DNA of 64,000 nucleotides. Origin: Desulfallas sp. Bu1-1. GTDB taxonomy: Bacteria; Bacillota; Desulfotomaculia; Desulfotomaculales; Desulfallaceae. A program made the position numbers and the translations under genes. Of this stretch, positions 25,746 through 34,012 are shown piece by piece. The stretch covers positions 1 through 64,000 of the forward strand of contig NZ_JADNRQ010000013.1 in the NCBI RefSeq assembly GCF_015594625.1, read 5' to 3'. Below the pieces are notes generated by a model. It was given only the letters and a program-made list of their open reading frames with translations. It had not been told where the DNA came from and ran no database searches. Positions within the stretch are counted from its first letter, which is position 1. Every line of letters begins with the position of its first letter.

Positions 25746-26332
25746 TACCCCCAGTATTCAGTCACGTCAATTCCCAGTTCTTTTAACATTTGCACCAGTT
25801 TAAACACCGGCAAGCCCACCACGTTAAAATAGCAACCTCTGATACCGGAGATAAACACCGAAGCCAACCCCTGGATGCCGTAAGCACCGGCCTTATCCAT
25901 GGGTTCCCCCGTCCGGACGTAACGTTCCAGCTCCGCGCGGCCGACCGGGCGCATTTCCACCCCGGTGCGCTCGTAATCGGTAAGCATTCGGCCGCCCGGC
26001 AGTTTCAGCACCGTCAGGCCCGTGTAAACCTCGTGGGTGGCGCCCTGCAGGCGCTCCAGCATGTCCAGGGCCTCCGCCCGGTTTTCCGGCTTGCCCAGCA
26101 CCGTGTCACCCAGCGCCACCACGGTGTCGGCGGCAATTACCACGCCGTTTGCCAGTTGTTCCGCCGCGGCCGTAGCCTTGCGCCGGGATAACGCCATAAC
26201 CTGCTCCGCCGGAGACAGCCCCGGGGGAAGGCTCTCATCCACTTCCATAGCCAGTACTGTATGCGGCAGGCGAATCTGGTTCAACAATTCCCGCCGTCGC
26301 GGGGACGACGAAGCCAGGTAAATATTCGGCAA
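25745..26332 (-). CDS. maf: Maf nucleotide pyrophosphatase
   Basis: A 195-residue Maf/Ham1-fold protein that hydrolyses non-canonical or modified nucleoside triphosphates; also linked to septum formation. The signature LASSSPRRRELL begins at residue 5, and ADTVVALGDTVLGKP and the late GVEMRPVG are in place. The start is taken as TTG at 26332 after GGGGGAAGA. The longer frame would read into the family A repeat at 26351. Coupled to radC by TAATG. Confidence 0.94.
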   Translation of the reverse strand: MPNIYLASSSPRRRELLNQIRLPHTVLAMEVDESLPPGLSPAEQVMALSRRKATAAAEQLANGVVIAADTVVALGDTVLGKPENRAEALDMLERLQGATHEVYTGLTVLKLPGGRMLTDYERTGVEMRPVGRAELERYVRTGEPMDKAGAYGIQGLASVFISGIRGCYFNVVGLPVFKLVQMLKELGIDVTEYWG

Positions 26333-26350
26333 TGATCTTCCCCCATCTTG

Positions 26351-26408
26351 GTGCCAGGTGTTGAAAGGTTGAAAGATGTACATCTTTCAACCTTTCAACA
26401 CCTGGCAC
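26351..26408. repeat. Family A palindromic repeat, full copy 3
   Basis: 25-bp arms at 26351-26375 and 26384-26408 with the palindromic core ATGTACAT. It overlaps the 3' end of the DUF4321 gene: bases 26387-26408 encode its last residues (CQVLKG) and its TGA stop. Confidence 0.95.
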
Positions 26409-26662
26409 CATACAAGATAACCCAGGATCAGACCTAGAGCGGTAACCGGACTCAGAACCAGGGTAAAGCCAAACGTTACTTGCAAAAATTGCAAATCCAG
26501 CGTGGCGGGGTGCAAACCGATTTTTCCGGTGGCCGCCAGAAACGGCAACGTTTTCGCCAGCGTGGCGGTTAAAGCGCTGCCGGCCAGTCCTCCGGCAACC
26601 AGCAGCAATAGTAATATCCAGGGGCTCTTGGCCCCCCGGTACGCTTTCGTCACCAAAACCAC
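26387..26662 (-). CDS. DUF4321 small membrane protein
   Basis: A protein of up to 91 residues with three hydrophobic segments (SPWILLLLLVAGGLAGSAL, LQVTFGFTLVLSP, ALGLILGYLVW). The family is found in Clostridia next to maf or radC; no function is known. Start is uncertain: GTG at 26662 or GTG at 26653, the latter five bases after GGGGTGG. The C-terminal six residues and stop codon are supplied by the family A repeat, so the native C-terminus may have been replaced. Confidence 0.72.
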   Translation of the reverse strand: MVLVTKAYRGAKSPWILLLLLVAGGLAGSALTATLAKTLPFLAATGKIGLHPATLDLQFLQVTFGFTLVLSPVTALGLILGYLVWCQVLKG

Positions 26663-26714
26663 CCCGAAGTTCAGCGCGCGGTTGGCGCGGCCGTAAATAT
26701 TACAATTCTAATCT

Positions 26715-26743
26715 ATTGTACCATAACAATCTGTTCATGTCGG
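26715..26743 (-). promoter_or_regulatory. Candidate promoter of the DUF4321-maf-radC-mre unit
   Basis: On the minus strand CCGACA (26743-26738), 17-base spacer, TACAAT (26720-26715). The -35 box matches in its last four bases only. Confidence 0.5.
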
Positions 26744-26782
26744 CAAAACAAAACAGGAAACTCCACAAAAATATTGTCAATT

Positions 26783-27244
26783 TCACCGGTTGATTTTAAC
26801 CACTATTTCCACTTCCACAGCGGCGTTCAGGGGCAGTTCATTAACCCCCACCGCGGCCCGGGCATGGGTGCCGGCGGGGCCGAAAATCTCGCCCAGCAAT
26901 TCGGACGCCCCGTTGATCACCGCGGGCTGCCCGGTAAAACCCGGAGCGCTGTTTACGTATCCCGTAACCTTGACGACCCGCTCAATGCGGTCAAGATCTC
27001 CCGCCACTTCGGCGGCCACGGCCAGGCAGTTGAGCGCGCAGATGCGGGCCGCGTCATATCCCTCGTCCACGGTCAGTTCACGGCCCACCTTGCCGGCATA
27101 TCTTAATTGACCGTTCACAAAGGGCAACTGACCGGACACGTAAATCCAGCCATCAACCAGCACCCCGGGAACGTAGGCCGCTACCGGCTTGGGCGCCGGG
27201 GGCAGTTCGAGCCCGAGGGCGGCGAGTTTTTCCGCAGGTTTCAT
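26783..27244 (-). CDS. RidA family protein (YjgF/YER057c/UK114)
   Basis: A 153-residue protein of the RidA superfamily, related to enamine/imine deaminases. It belongs to the longer subgroup with an N-terminal extension (LAALGLELPPAPKPVAAY). The family arginine is in GTHARAAVGV near residue 126 and a glutamate follows in AAVEVEIVVK. Start ATG at 27244 with GGAAGG nine bases upstream. It may destroy reactive 2-aminoacrylate-type intermediates; substrate is unproven. Lone gene with a family B fragment upstream. Confidence 0.88.
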   Translation of the reverse strand: MKPAEKLAALGLELPPAPKPVAAYVPGVLVDGWIYVSGQLPFVNGQLRYAGKVGRELTVDEGYDAARICALNCLAVAAEVAGDLDRIERVVKVTGYVNSAPGFTGQPAVINGASELLGEIFGPAGTHARAAVGVNELPLNAAVEVEIVVKINR

Positions 27245-27257
27245 CTTGATCATCCTT

Positions 27258-27334
27258 CCAGTGCTTCACTCACTCCAGAAAACCACCGGGTCGCCTTGCC
27301 ACTCGTTGTGATTGGGCGTTCCGGCGGTTTCCTC
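27258..27334. repeat. Family B repeat, joined right-end and left-end fragments
   Basis: A right-end piece (GTGCTTCACTCACTCCAGAA then ACCACCGGGTCGCC) is joined by CACTCGTTGTGATT to a left-end piece (GGGCGTTCCGGCGGTTTCCT). The same junction, inverted, is at about 58,552-58,566. It runs up to the stop codon of the exchanger gene. Confidence 0.7.
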
Positions 27335-27336
27335 CA

Positions 27337-28341
27337 CTACACCAGCCCGAATAATATGGCGAGCACGTACCCGCCGTAAAATGCTCCTCCAGTGAAAACG
27401 ATAACCCGGCTGTCCAGAAAACCGCGGTACCGGATCAACAAGTAAATCACCAGAGCGGACAGCAGGGCCAGCATGGCGCTCAGCAAGGCCACGGGGTCAA
27501 GCCGCCAGGGGGTTAAGGCGATGCCCACGGCCGGGATCACCGAGCTCTGAAATACCATTGCGCCGGTAATGTTGCCCAGGGCCAGGGTGTCCTTGCGGTG
27601 GGACAACCAGATTACACTGTTGATTTTTTCCGGCAACTCCGTGGCCACCGGCGCGATCAACAGCGCAATTACCAGCGGTGAGGCTCCCAAGCTGGCGGAC
27701 AGGTGAGCAATACCGTCGACAAAAAACTTGGCCCCCACCACTATCCCGATAAACGCCAGGACCACCTGCGACAACACCCTGAACAAAGGCGGGTCCCCGT
27801 GAGCCCGGGCAAACAGCAGCGGTTCTATTTCGGAACTTGCGCCCATGTTGGCACCGGAAGTGAAAGTTTTATAAACATAACAAATATAAGCAGCAATCAG
27901 TCCCAGAATAATTACCAGTTTTAGTACATGTCCCACGAACGAAGCTGTGATGGCAATGGTGTACACGATCAGAAAAAACGCCATATCCCTTCTTAATACG
28001 TGGGGGTCGGGCTCGATCCGGGGGTAATTGTCGGCCCGGCGGTTACGAAACATCAACACCGCGCCGCCGCTTAAAAAAATGGCCAGCGTACCCAGCATAA
28101 AGGGCGCCCCCAGGATGGCCCCGATACCTATTTCGTGGGCCGCGTCCCCCACCCCGAACAGAATGGCTATCAGAGGAATAATGGTTTCCGGCAGCGCCGT
28201 GCCCACCGCGGCCAGCACGCTGCCCACCGCCCCTTCGGACAGGTTCATTTTCTTGCCCAGCCATTCCACCCCGTTGGTAAAGAGGCCGGCACTAATGAAA
28301 ATAATACCAAGGCTGATAATTAAAATGGCAATATCGCGCAA
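27337..28341 (-). CDS. CaCA-family cation/Ca2+ exchanger
   Basis: A 334-residue membrane protein with ten or so hydrophobic segments and both alpha-repeat signatures: AAVGTALPETIIPLIAI (repeat 1, about residue 48) and APVATELPEKINSVIWL (repeat 2, about residue 240), with the acidic residues needed for ion exchange. It is of the YrbG/CaCA type, exchanging Na+ or H+ for Ca2+ or another divalent ion. TTG start after GGGGAGA. It stands alone. Confidence 0.88.
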   Translation of the reverse strand: MRDIAILIISLGIIFISAGLFTNGVEWLGKKMNLSEGAVGSVLAAVGTALPETIIPLIAILFGVGDAAHEIGIGAILGAPFMLGTLAIFLSGGAVLMFRNRRADNYPRIEPDPHVLRRDMAFFLIVYTIAITASFVGHVLKLVIILGLIAAYICYVYKTFTSGANMGASSEIEPLLFARAHGDPPLFRVLSQVVLAFIGIVVGAKFFVDGIAHLSASLGASPLVIALLIAPVATELPEKINSVIWLSHRKDTLALGNITGAMVFQSSVIPAVGIALTPWRLDPVALLSAMLALLSALVIYLLIRYRGFLDSRVIVFTGGAFYGGYVLAILFGLV

Positions 28342-28445
28342 CGCCGGTTCTCCCCTTGAACACTTGAAAGTTTTCGTAATATCTACACCCGTTAAAGTCT
28401 ATCTTAAAAATTTTTCCCCGTCAATAAATTTTCCCAATTTTACAG

Positions 28446-28473
28446 CCGGGGCTAAAGCCCGGATTTGCCCCGG
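28446..28473. other. Hairpin between the exchanger and folC genes
   Basis: 7-bp stem CCGGGGC / GCCCCGG with a second short hairpin inside the loop. The 244-base gap 28342-28585 shows no gene. It lies after folC on the minus strand and may act as a factor-dependent or weak terminator since no T-run follows. Confidence 0.4.
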
Positions 28474-28585
28474 CATTCCGTCAAACCTTGCTACAATAAT
28501 AAAATATTCCGTGTCAGATAAAATAATATGCGCGGGCACAACGGGCCGGTGGCCAACTTCCCCGAATACCACCGGCGGCGGTGGT

Positions 28586-29908
28586 TCACCTGCCGGGCGC
28601 GCCGGCGGTTTTCCCGTTCAGCTCCAGTACCACTTCCCGGGCCTCGGCCACCATGTAGATGGAGCCGGTGACACAAACCAGGTCGCCCGCCCCGGCCAGG
28701 GCCATACCGGCCCTTATTGCGTCACCGATATTTTCCACGGTATCAACGCGCGGCACATAGCGGCGTGCCTCGCCGGCCAGTTGCATCCAGTCCCCCGCCC
28801 GGGGGCTGTTGGGCCTGGTAATAATCACGTGCCGGGCCCGCGGCACCAGTTCCGCCACCACCTTGGCCCTTTCCTTGTCGCCCAGCATGCCCAGCACCAT
28901 GATGATCTCCCGGTCCGGGAAATATTGGTCCAATGCCGCGCGCAGGCTGTGCGCCCCGTCGTAATTATGCGCCGCGTCTATCAACACCGGTGGCTTTTCC
29001 CCGATTAATTCCAGGCGTGCGGGCCAGACCGTGGCGGCCAGGCCCTCCCGCACCGCCCGCTCGTCCAACCGGACCCCCCGCCCGGCCAGCACCTCCAGCG
29101 CGGCCAGCGCGGTAGCGGCATTGACAACCTGGTGCGCGCCGATCAGGGGAATCCACAGTTTCGGCAGGCGCCATTTTAAACCGTAATAATCGAAATATTG
29201 CCCCGCCAGAGAACGGTCGCCGTACACCCAGGACACGTCGCTGCCCACCCGGACCAGGGAGGACTGTTTTTCCCGGCAGGTCTGCTCAATAATTTGCAGC
29301 GCCCGGGGGTCGTCCGCCGCAGTGACCGCCGGAACGCCGGGCTTGATGATCCCGGCTTTCACCCGGGCGATTTCGGCCACGGTCTTACCCAGGTAATCCA
29401 TGTGGTCCATGGCCACGTTGGTGATGATGGACAACAGCGGGTTTACCACGTTGGTGGAGTCGATGGCGCCGCCAAGCCCCACTTCCAAAACCAGGTAATC
29501 CACTTTCTCATCCAGAAAGTAGCAAAACGCCATGGCGGTGCTGACCTCAAACTCGGTAGGGTGTTCAAAACCTTCCCGTACCATGGCCTCCAGGTGCGGG
29601 CGCAAACGGGTAATCAGCTCCGCCACCCGTTCCGTCTCGATTTCCCTGCCGTTGATCCGGTAACGCTCTGTATAAGAATGCAGGTGCGGCGAAGTAAAGG
29701 TGCCCACCCGGTACCCCGCGCGCTGCAGTACGGCGGCCAGCATGGCCGTGGTGGAACCCTTGCCGTTGGTGCCCCCCACGTGCAGCACTTTGATTCCCAA
29801 ATGCGGGTCGCCCAGGCGGCGCAGCAGTTCGGTAATCCGCCCCAGCCCGAAATTCATGCCGAACTTGGTTAAATTCTGCAGGTATTCCATAGCTTCGTGG
29901 TATAACAC
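28586..29908 (-). CDS. folC: Folylpolyglutamate synthase / dihydrofolate synthase
   Basis: A 440-residue Mur-ligase-like enzyme adding glutamate to folates. The ATP loop GGTNGKGSTTAM (residues 44-55), GTFTSPHLHSYTERY and GGAIDSTNVV are present, and VLIDAAHNYDGAHSL carries the C-terminal-domain motif. The start is GTG at 29908, preceded by GAGAGGTGAGCACA; the upstream frame (MVQGIGKE...) lacks homology. In Firmicutes folC usually follows valS; here a 4-kb rightward segment with chemotaxis and feo genes lies between them. Confidence 0.95.
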   Translation of the reverse strand: MLYHEAMEYLQNLTKFGMNFGLGRITELLRRLGDPHLGIKVLHVGGTNGKGSTTAMLAAVLQRAGYRVGTFTSPHLHSYTERYRINGREIETERVAELITRLRPHLEAMVREGFEHPTEFEVSTAMAFCYFLDEKVDYLVLEVGLGGAIDSTNVVNPLLSIITNVAMDHMDYLGKTVAEIARVKAGIIKPGVPAVTAADDPRALQIIEQTCREKQSSLVRVGSDVSWVYGDRSLAGQYFDYYGLKWRLPKLWIPLIGAHQVVNAATALAALEVLAGRGVRLDERAVREGLAATVWPARLELIGEKPPVLIDAAHNYDGAHSLRAALDQYFPDREIIMVLGMLGDKERAKVVAELVPRARHVIITRPNSPRAGDWMQLAGEARRYVPRVDTVENIGDAIRAGMALAGAGDLVCVTGSIYMVAEAREVVLELNGKTAGAPGR

Positions 29909-30064
29909 TGTGCTCACCTCTCGGGCAAAAATATTCGACGTCGTTGCCTCTTTTCCTATACCTTGGACCAAGTTGCAGAAAAAAAAGTCATCCAGGCAGG
30001 TTATTCAGAATTTTTTGTTGAATATTAATTTTTTAAAAACCCCTCAAAAAGGAGATAAGTAACA

Positions 30065-31192
30065 ATGAAAACATTACGGGAAAAAATGACCATCCTGGTC
30101 CTGTCTTTCGGGTTTGTCGTTCTGGCCGCTTCCTGGGGCGGCTGGTGGTACGACGGGAAATCGCCCTGGGGGCTTGTCCTGGGGGGCTTAACAGGTCTAT
30201 TGCTGTCCACGGCCGCGTGTTATGTTCTGTTTACGCCGTTGCACCGTAACCTGCTGCACGTGCTTGATACCACGGAAAAGGCCATCCGGGGCGACCTGAC
30301 GGGTACGATTGAAAACAAAAATTACGGCTGGGGCGAATTTAATTTGTTGATCAACAATATCCGTAGAATCCTCAAGGGCGTACACAAGTGGTTCGCCCTG
30401 GTAAAAGATACCAGCGTTACGCTGGACAGGGCCGCAGGGCAAATCACCGCCGGCACCGGCCAGGTCAGCACGGGCAGCCAGGACCAGGCCGAACAGGTGA
30501 CTAAGCTGCTGCAGGCCATTGAAATCCTGGCCGGCCAGGCCGGGGACTGCGCCCGGCAGGCCGGCGAGGCCGACATTTCGGTCAGGAGCGCCGCGGAAAC
30601 CACCGGCCGGGGCAGCGTATCCGTCCGGAAAGTGGCGGAAAATATGAACCTGCTGGAACAAAAATTCGAACAGCTAAAGTCCAGTTCCAACCGCATTGCG
30701 CAGTTTCTCGAAGTAATCCAGGACATCGCCGCCCGGACCAATTTGCTGGCCCTCAACGCCGCCATCGAGGCCGCCCGGGCGGGTGAGCACGGGCGCGGCT
30801 TTGCCGTGGTGGCGGACGAGGTGCGCAGCCTGGCCGCAAACGCGGAAAAAGCCACCGGGGAGGTTTCCCAAATCGTGAGCGAAATTCTGGCGGCGGTGGA
30901 GGACACCGTGCAGGCGGTGCAGACAAGCCTGGCCTGCTCCCGGGAAGCCGAGCAATTATTCGGGGATATCAATCAAATCCTGAATGAGGCCGGTTCCCTG
31001 GCGGGAGAGATCGCCCGGATCGCCAGGGAACAGGCCCAATCCACCTCGGACATGCTGAGCGCCGCCCAGTCCATTGCCGCTGTCGCACAGCAGGCGGCGG
31101 CCAGCTCCCAGGAAACGGCCGCCGTCGCCCAGGAGCTGACCGTCACCGCGGACAGCCTGAAAAAAGTCGCCGACATCTGGAAATTCGAATAG
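30065..31192 (+). CDS. Methyl-accepting chemotaxis-type transducer without periplasmic sensor
   Basis: A 375-residue transducer: two adjacent membrane segments (residues 9-27 and 34-55) with almost no extracytoplasmic loop, a HAMP-like linker, then the cytoplasmic four-helix signalling domain. The hairpin tip is intact ([37 protein letters not shown]). Lacking a ligand domain, it may sense membrane state or take input from another protein. AAAAGGAGATAAG precedes the ATG. It lies upstream of the feo genes but has its own unit; the feo promoter comes 160 bases after its stop. Confidence 0.9.
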   Translation: MKTLREKMTILVLSFGFVVLAASWGGWWYDGKSPWGLVLGGLTGLLLSTAACYVLFTPLHRNLLHVLDTTEKAIRGDLTGTIENKNYGWGEFNLLINNIRRILKGVHKWFALVKDTSVTLDRAAGQITAGTGQVSTGSQDQAEQVTKLLQAIEILAGQAGDCARQAGEADISVRSAAETTGRGSVSVRKVAENMNLLEQKFEQLKSSSNRIAQFLEVIQDIAARTNLLALNAAIEAARAGEHGRGFAVVADEVRSLAANAEKATGEVSQIVSEILAAVEDTVQAVQTSLACSREAEQLFGDINQILNEAGSLAGEIARIAREQAQSTSDMLSAAQSIAAVAQQAAASSQETAAVAQELTVTADSLKKVADIWKFE

Positions 31193-31351
31193 GGGTCAGG
31201 CCTGTCGCAACTGTAATAAATGCAAAAATGCATCATTATCCCCGCACAGAAGGCGTGCTGAACAAACACATCCATAGTATGGCCCAAGCATTGATTAAAA
31301 TAGCCGGGACGGTTATCAAGTAATTTTTGATACACCCCTGCTATTTTGTTA

Positions 31352-31380
31352 TTGACATGCTGCAACACCGAAAATATAAT
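31352..31380 (+). promoter_or_regulatory. Sigma-A promoter of feoAB
   Basis: TTGACA (31352-31357), 17-base spacer, TATAAT (31375-31380): a perfect consensus pair. Confidence 0.9.
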
Positions 31381-31385
31381 GAAAT

Positions 31386-31400
31386 TGAGAATCGTTATCA
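31386..31400 (+). promoter_or_regulatory. Fur box of feoAB
   Basis: TGAGAATCGTTATCA matches the 7-1-7 Fur consensus TGATAATNATTATCA at all but two positions. It begins six bases after the -10 box and so covers the transcription start, the expected place for iron-dependent repression. Confidence 0.8.
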
Positions 31401-31467
31401 TTTAGTCTCCACACAGTGATAACGACATTCATTTTCAAATTTACATATCCAAACTGGAGGGGCAAAT

Positions 31468-31692
31468 ATGACTTTAGATCGCGTTAAAAAAGGACAGCAA
31501 GTAAAAATCATCTCCATTCCCGATGAAATGATCCGGGCGCAGGCGATCCGGTTCGGCATCGCCGAAGGGTCGGTGGTGCTATGTGAGGAAATCGTGCCCG
31601 CCGGTCCCATCGTGGTGCGCAAAAATAAACAGGAAATAGCCATCGGCAGGGGGCTGGCCAACAAAATCACCGTGGCATTAAATTTAATTTGA
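31468..31692 (+). CDS. feoA: Ferrous iron transport protein A
   Basis: A 74-residue SH3-like FeoA (IPDEMIRAQAIRFGIAEGSV, then KNKQEIAIGRGLANKITV). It assists FeoB at the membrane. ATG with CTGGAGGGG upstream; the gene starts 68 bases after the Fur box and ends about 20 bases before feoB. Confidence 0.92.
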   Translation: MTLDRVKKGQQVKIISIPDEMIRAQAIRFGIAEGSVVLCEEIVPAGPIVVRKNKQEIAIGRGLANKITVALNLI

Positions 31693-31711
31693 TAACAAGG
31701 TGGTGACTGAA

Positions 31712-33676
31712 ATGGCCCATTGCCACAGTGCGGGACTAAAAATGGACATCCCGGCGGAAGCCAAAAAAATCGTTCTGGCCGGCAACCCCAACGCCGGGAA
31801 ATCCGTATTTTTCAATTATTTAACCGGTTTATATGTCGATGTTTCCAATTACCCCGGCACCACCCTGGAAATTTCCCACGGCAGGCTGGGCAGCGACGTG
31901 ATCATCGACACGCCGGGGGTGTACGGCATATCTTCCTTTAATGACGAGGAGCGCATTGCCAGGGACATTATCCTTTCCGCCGGCGTTGTGCTAAACGTGG
32001 TCAACGCCGTGCACCTGGAGCGGGATTTATTCCTGACACAGCAAATCATCGACACCGGCGTGCCAGTGGTGGTTGCCCTGAACATGATGGACGAGGCGGA
32101 AAAACGGGGTATTCGTATTGATGTGGACCTGCTGGGCGACCTGCTGGGGGTGCCGGTAATTCCCACGGTGGCGGTGCGCAAACAAGGGCTCGACCGGGTC
32201 AAAGCGGCGCTGGCGTCGGCCCGGAAGGGCAATATGAACCCGGAACTACAGCAAAAATTAACCTCATTAATCAACCGGGTGGGCAGCCAGGCGGAAGCCC
32301 TGCTGGTCCTGGAGGGCGACCCGGTGATATCGGAACGGCACGGCCTGGAACCGGGCAAGGACCGGGAAGAAATCTATCTCCAACGCCGGGAAAGGGTCAA
32401 CGACATAATTAATCACGTGGTTCGGGAAACAAGCGCGGGAGCGGGCTTCGGCAGTATCCTGGGGCGCTGGATGATCAAGCCCCTGACGGGAATCCCGATT
32501 CTGGCCGCGGCCCTGTGGGCCATGTACCAGATCATTGGCGTTTTTATCGCCGGAACGGTGGTCGGTTTCACGGAAGAAACCGTCATGATCGGCAAATACG
32601 AGCCGGCCGTGAGGAGTTTGGTCAGCCAGTTCATCCCGGCAAACAGTATTCCGGGAATCATCTTAACCGGGGAATTCGGCCTCCTGACCATGACGATCAC
32701 CTACGTGCTGGGCCTCCTAATGCCGCTGGTGGCCGGGTTCTACTTCTTCCTGTCATTGTTCGAGGATTCGGGTTACCTCCCGCGCATCGCCACGCTGGTG
32801 GACCGGGTGCTTACCGGCATCGGTCTCAACGGTCGGGCCATCATTCCCCTGATCCTGGGTTTCGGCTGCGTTACCATGGCCAGCATCACCACCCGGCTGT
32901 TGAGTTCCGAGCGGGAGAGAAGAATCACCATTTTCCTGCTCGGCCTGGCCATACCCTGTTCGGCCCAGCTCGGCGTCATCGCAGGCCTGCTGGCCGGGAT
33001 CGGCCCGCAATTTACCGCGCTGTACGGGCTGGTCATCCTGGCCGTTTTGATTATCGCGGGTACGCTGCTCAATTCCATGCTGCCCGGCAAATCGGCGGAA
33101 TTGCTGATTGACCTGCCGCCGCTACGCCTGCCCAGGGTGGACAACGTAATCAGGAAAACCGCGTCCAAGTCTTACATGTTCCTTAAAGAAGCAACACCGC
33201 TGTTTGCCCTGGGGGCGCTCATCATCAGCGTTTTCCAGATCACCGGCGTCCTGGCCTTTCTCCAAAAATTGCTGGCGCCGGTTACCGTGGGCTGGCTGAA
33301 GCTGCCGCCGGAAACCGCCACCGCCTTCATCATGGGCATCGTGCGCCGCGATTTCAGCGCGGCCGGTTTGACCGGTATGGCGCTCACCCCGGCGGCAACC
33401 CTGGTGGCCTTGATCACCATTACCCTGTTCGTACCCTGCATTGCTTCCATCCTGGTTATCTTTAAAGAGCGGGGACGCCGGGAAGCCGCCGTCATGTGGG
33501 CGGGAACCTGGGTGATCGCCTTTACCGCCGGCGGGTTGGTGGCTCAACTACTGCACGCATTCGGAAACAACGGCAACCCGCGGGGCATTGCCCTCGCCTC
33601 CGCCGCCTTCGCCGCGCTGGTTACGCTGGCACTGTTGGCCCACAGGCGCCTGAAAGCGGCTACCACGAGAACGTAA
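31712..33676 (+). CDS. feoB: Ferrous iron transport protein B
   Basis: A 654-residue Fe2+ transporter: N-terminal G domain (G1 GNPNAGKS, G3 DTPGVYG, G4 NMMD), an insert of helices that slows GDP release, then about eight membrane segments with the conserved pattern GFGCVTMASITTRLL and a second gate copy (MGIVRRDFSAAGL). The start at 31712 (MAHCHSAGLK) follows AAGGTGGTGA; the ORF could begin four codons earlier but this would use up the ribosome site. Fur-controlled with feoA. Confidence 0.96.
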   Translation: MAHCHSAGLKMDIPAEAKKIVLAGNPNAGKSVFFNYLTGLYVDVSNYPGTTLEISHGRLGSDVIIDTPGVYGISSFNDEERIARDIILSAGVVLNVVNAVHLERDLFLTQQIIDTGVPVVVALNMMDEAEKRGIRIDVDLLGDLLGVPVIPTVAVRKQGLDRVKAALASARKGNMNPELQQKLTSLINRVGSQAEALLVLEGDPVISERHGLEPGKDREEIYLQRRERVNDIINHVVRETSAGAGFGSILGRWMIKPLTGIPILAAALWAMYQIIGVFIAGTVVGFTEETVMIGKYEPAVRSLVSQFIPANSIPGIILTGEFGLLTMTITYVLGLLMPLVAGFYFFLSLFEDSGYLPRIATLVDRVLTGIGLNGRAIIPLILGFGCVTMASITTRLLSSERERRITIFLLGLAIPCSAQLGVIAGLLAGIGPQFTALYGLVILAVLIIAGTLLNSMLPGKSAELLIDLPPLRLPRVDNVIRKTASKSYMFLKEATPLFALGALIISVFQITGVLAFLQKLLAPVTVGWLKLPPETATAFIMGIVRRDFSAAGLTGMALTPAATLVALITITLFVPCIASILVIFKERGRREAAVMWAGTWVIAFTAGGLVAQLLHAFGNNGNPRGIALASAAFAALVTLALLAHRRLKAATTRT

Positions 33677-33704
33677 GCATCCAAAAAGCAAGGAGGGCTA
33701 CAAG

Positions 33705-33863
33705 TTGGAAAAACATCAAACACCCCATACCTGCACCCGCTGCGGGAACCGTTTTGACCTTGGAAAAACCTGGCGCTGCCCGCGCTGCTTCAAATCCGTA
33801 ATTACTACCGGCAGCTGCGGAGGGGCATGCGGGAAATGCAAATCCGGAAGCTGCCAAAAATAA
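33705..33863 (+). CDS. Small Cys-rich zinc-ribbon-like protein downstream of feoB
   Basis: A 52-residue protein that starts with TTG eight bases after AAGGAGG and 28 bases after feoB. It has two CxxC knuckles (CTRC, about residue 10; CPRC, residue 25), which together look like a zinc ribbon, and a glycine/cysteine-rich tail (SCGGACGKCKSGSC) with five closely spaced cysteines. It is not a FeoC winged helix. Two roles are possible by inference: an iron/redox-sensing accessory of FeoB or a metallochaperone. It resembles in spirit the small Cys-rich FeoB-associated proteins of Firmicutes, but I do not recognise the family. Confidence 0.72.
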   Translation: MEKHQTPHTCTRCGNRFDLGKTWRCPRCFKSVITTGSCGGACGKCKSGSCQK

Positions 33864-33943
33864 GATCAAATCCACACTTTCACCCGGTGCTTGTTCAGAA
33901 ATATTTTCCTTGGGCCGGGGGATTAACGGCAAAAAAAGCAGCC

Positions 33944-33997
33944 CCGGAGGAATCGCCGCAATAATAATTAACCTGGTTACGGCGATTATCCCTCCGG
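33944..33997 (-). terminator. Long hairpin between the feo operon and valS
   Basis: CCGGAGG/CCTCCGG plus AATCGCCG/CGGCGATT (15 pairs, 3-base bulge, 21-nt loop). On the minus strand a seven-T run (33937-33931) follows a few bases later, so it ends valS transcripts; it also faces the feo operon. Confidence 0.7.
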
Positions 33998-34012
33998 TGG
34001 CGGGCGAAATAA

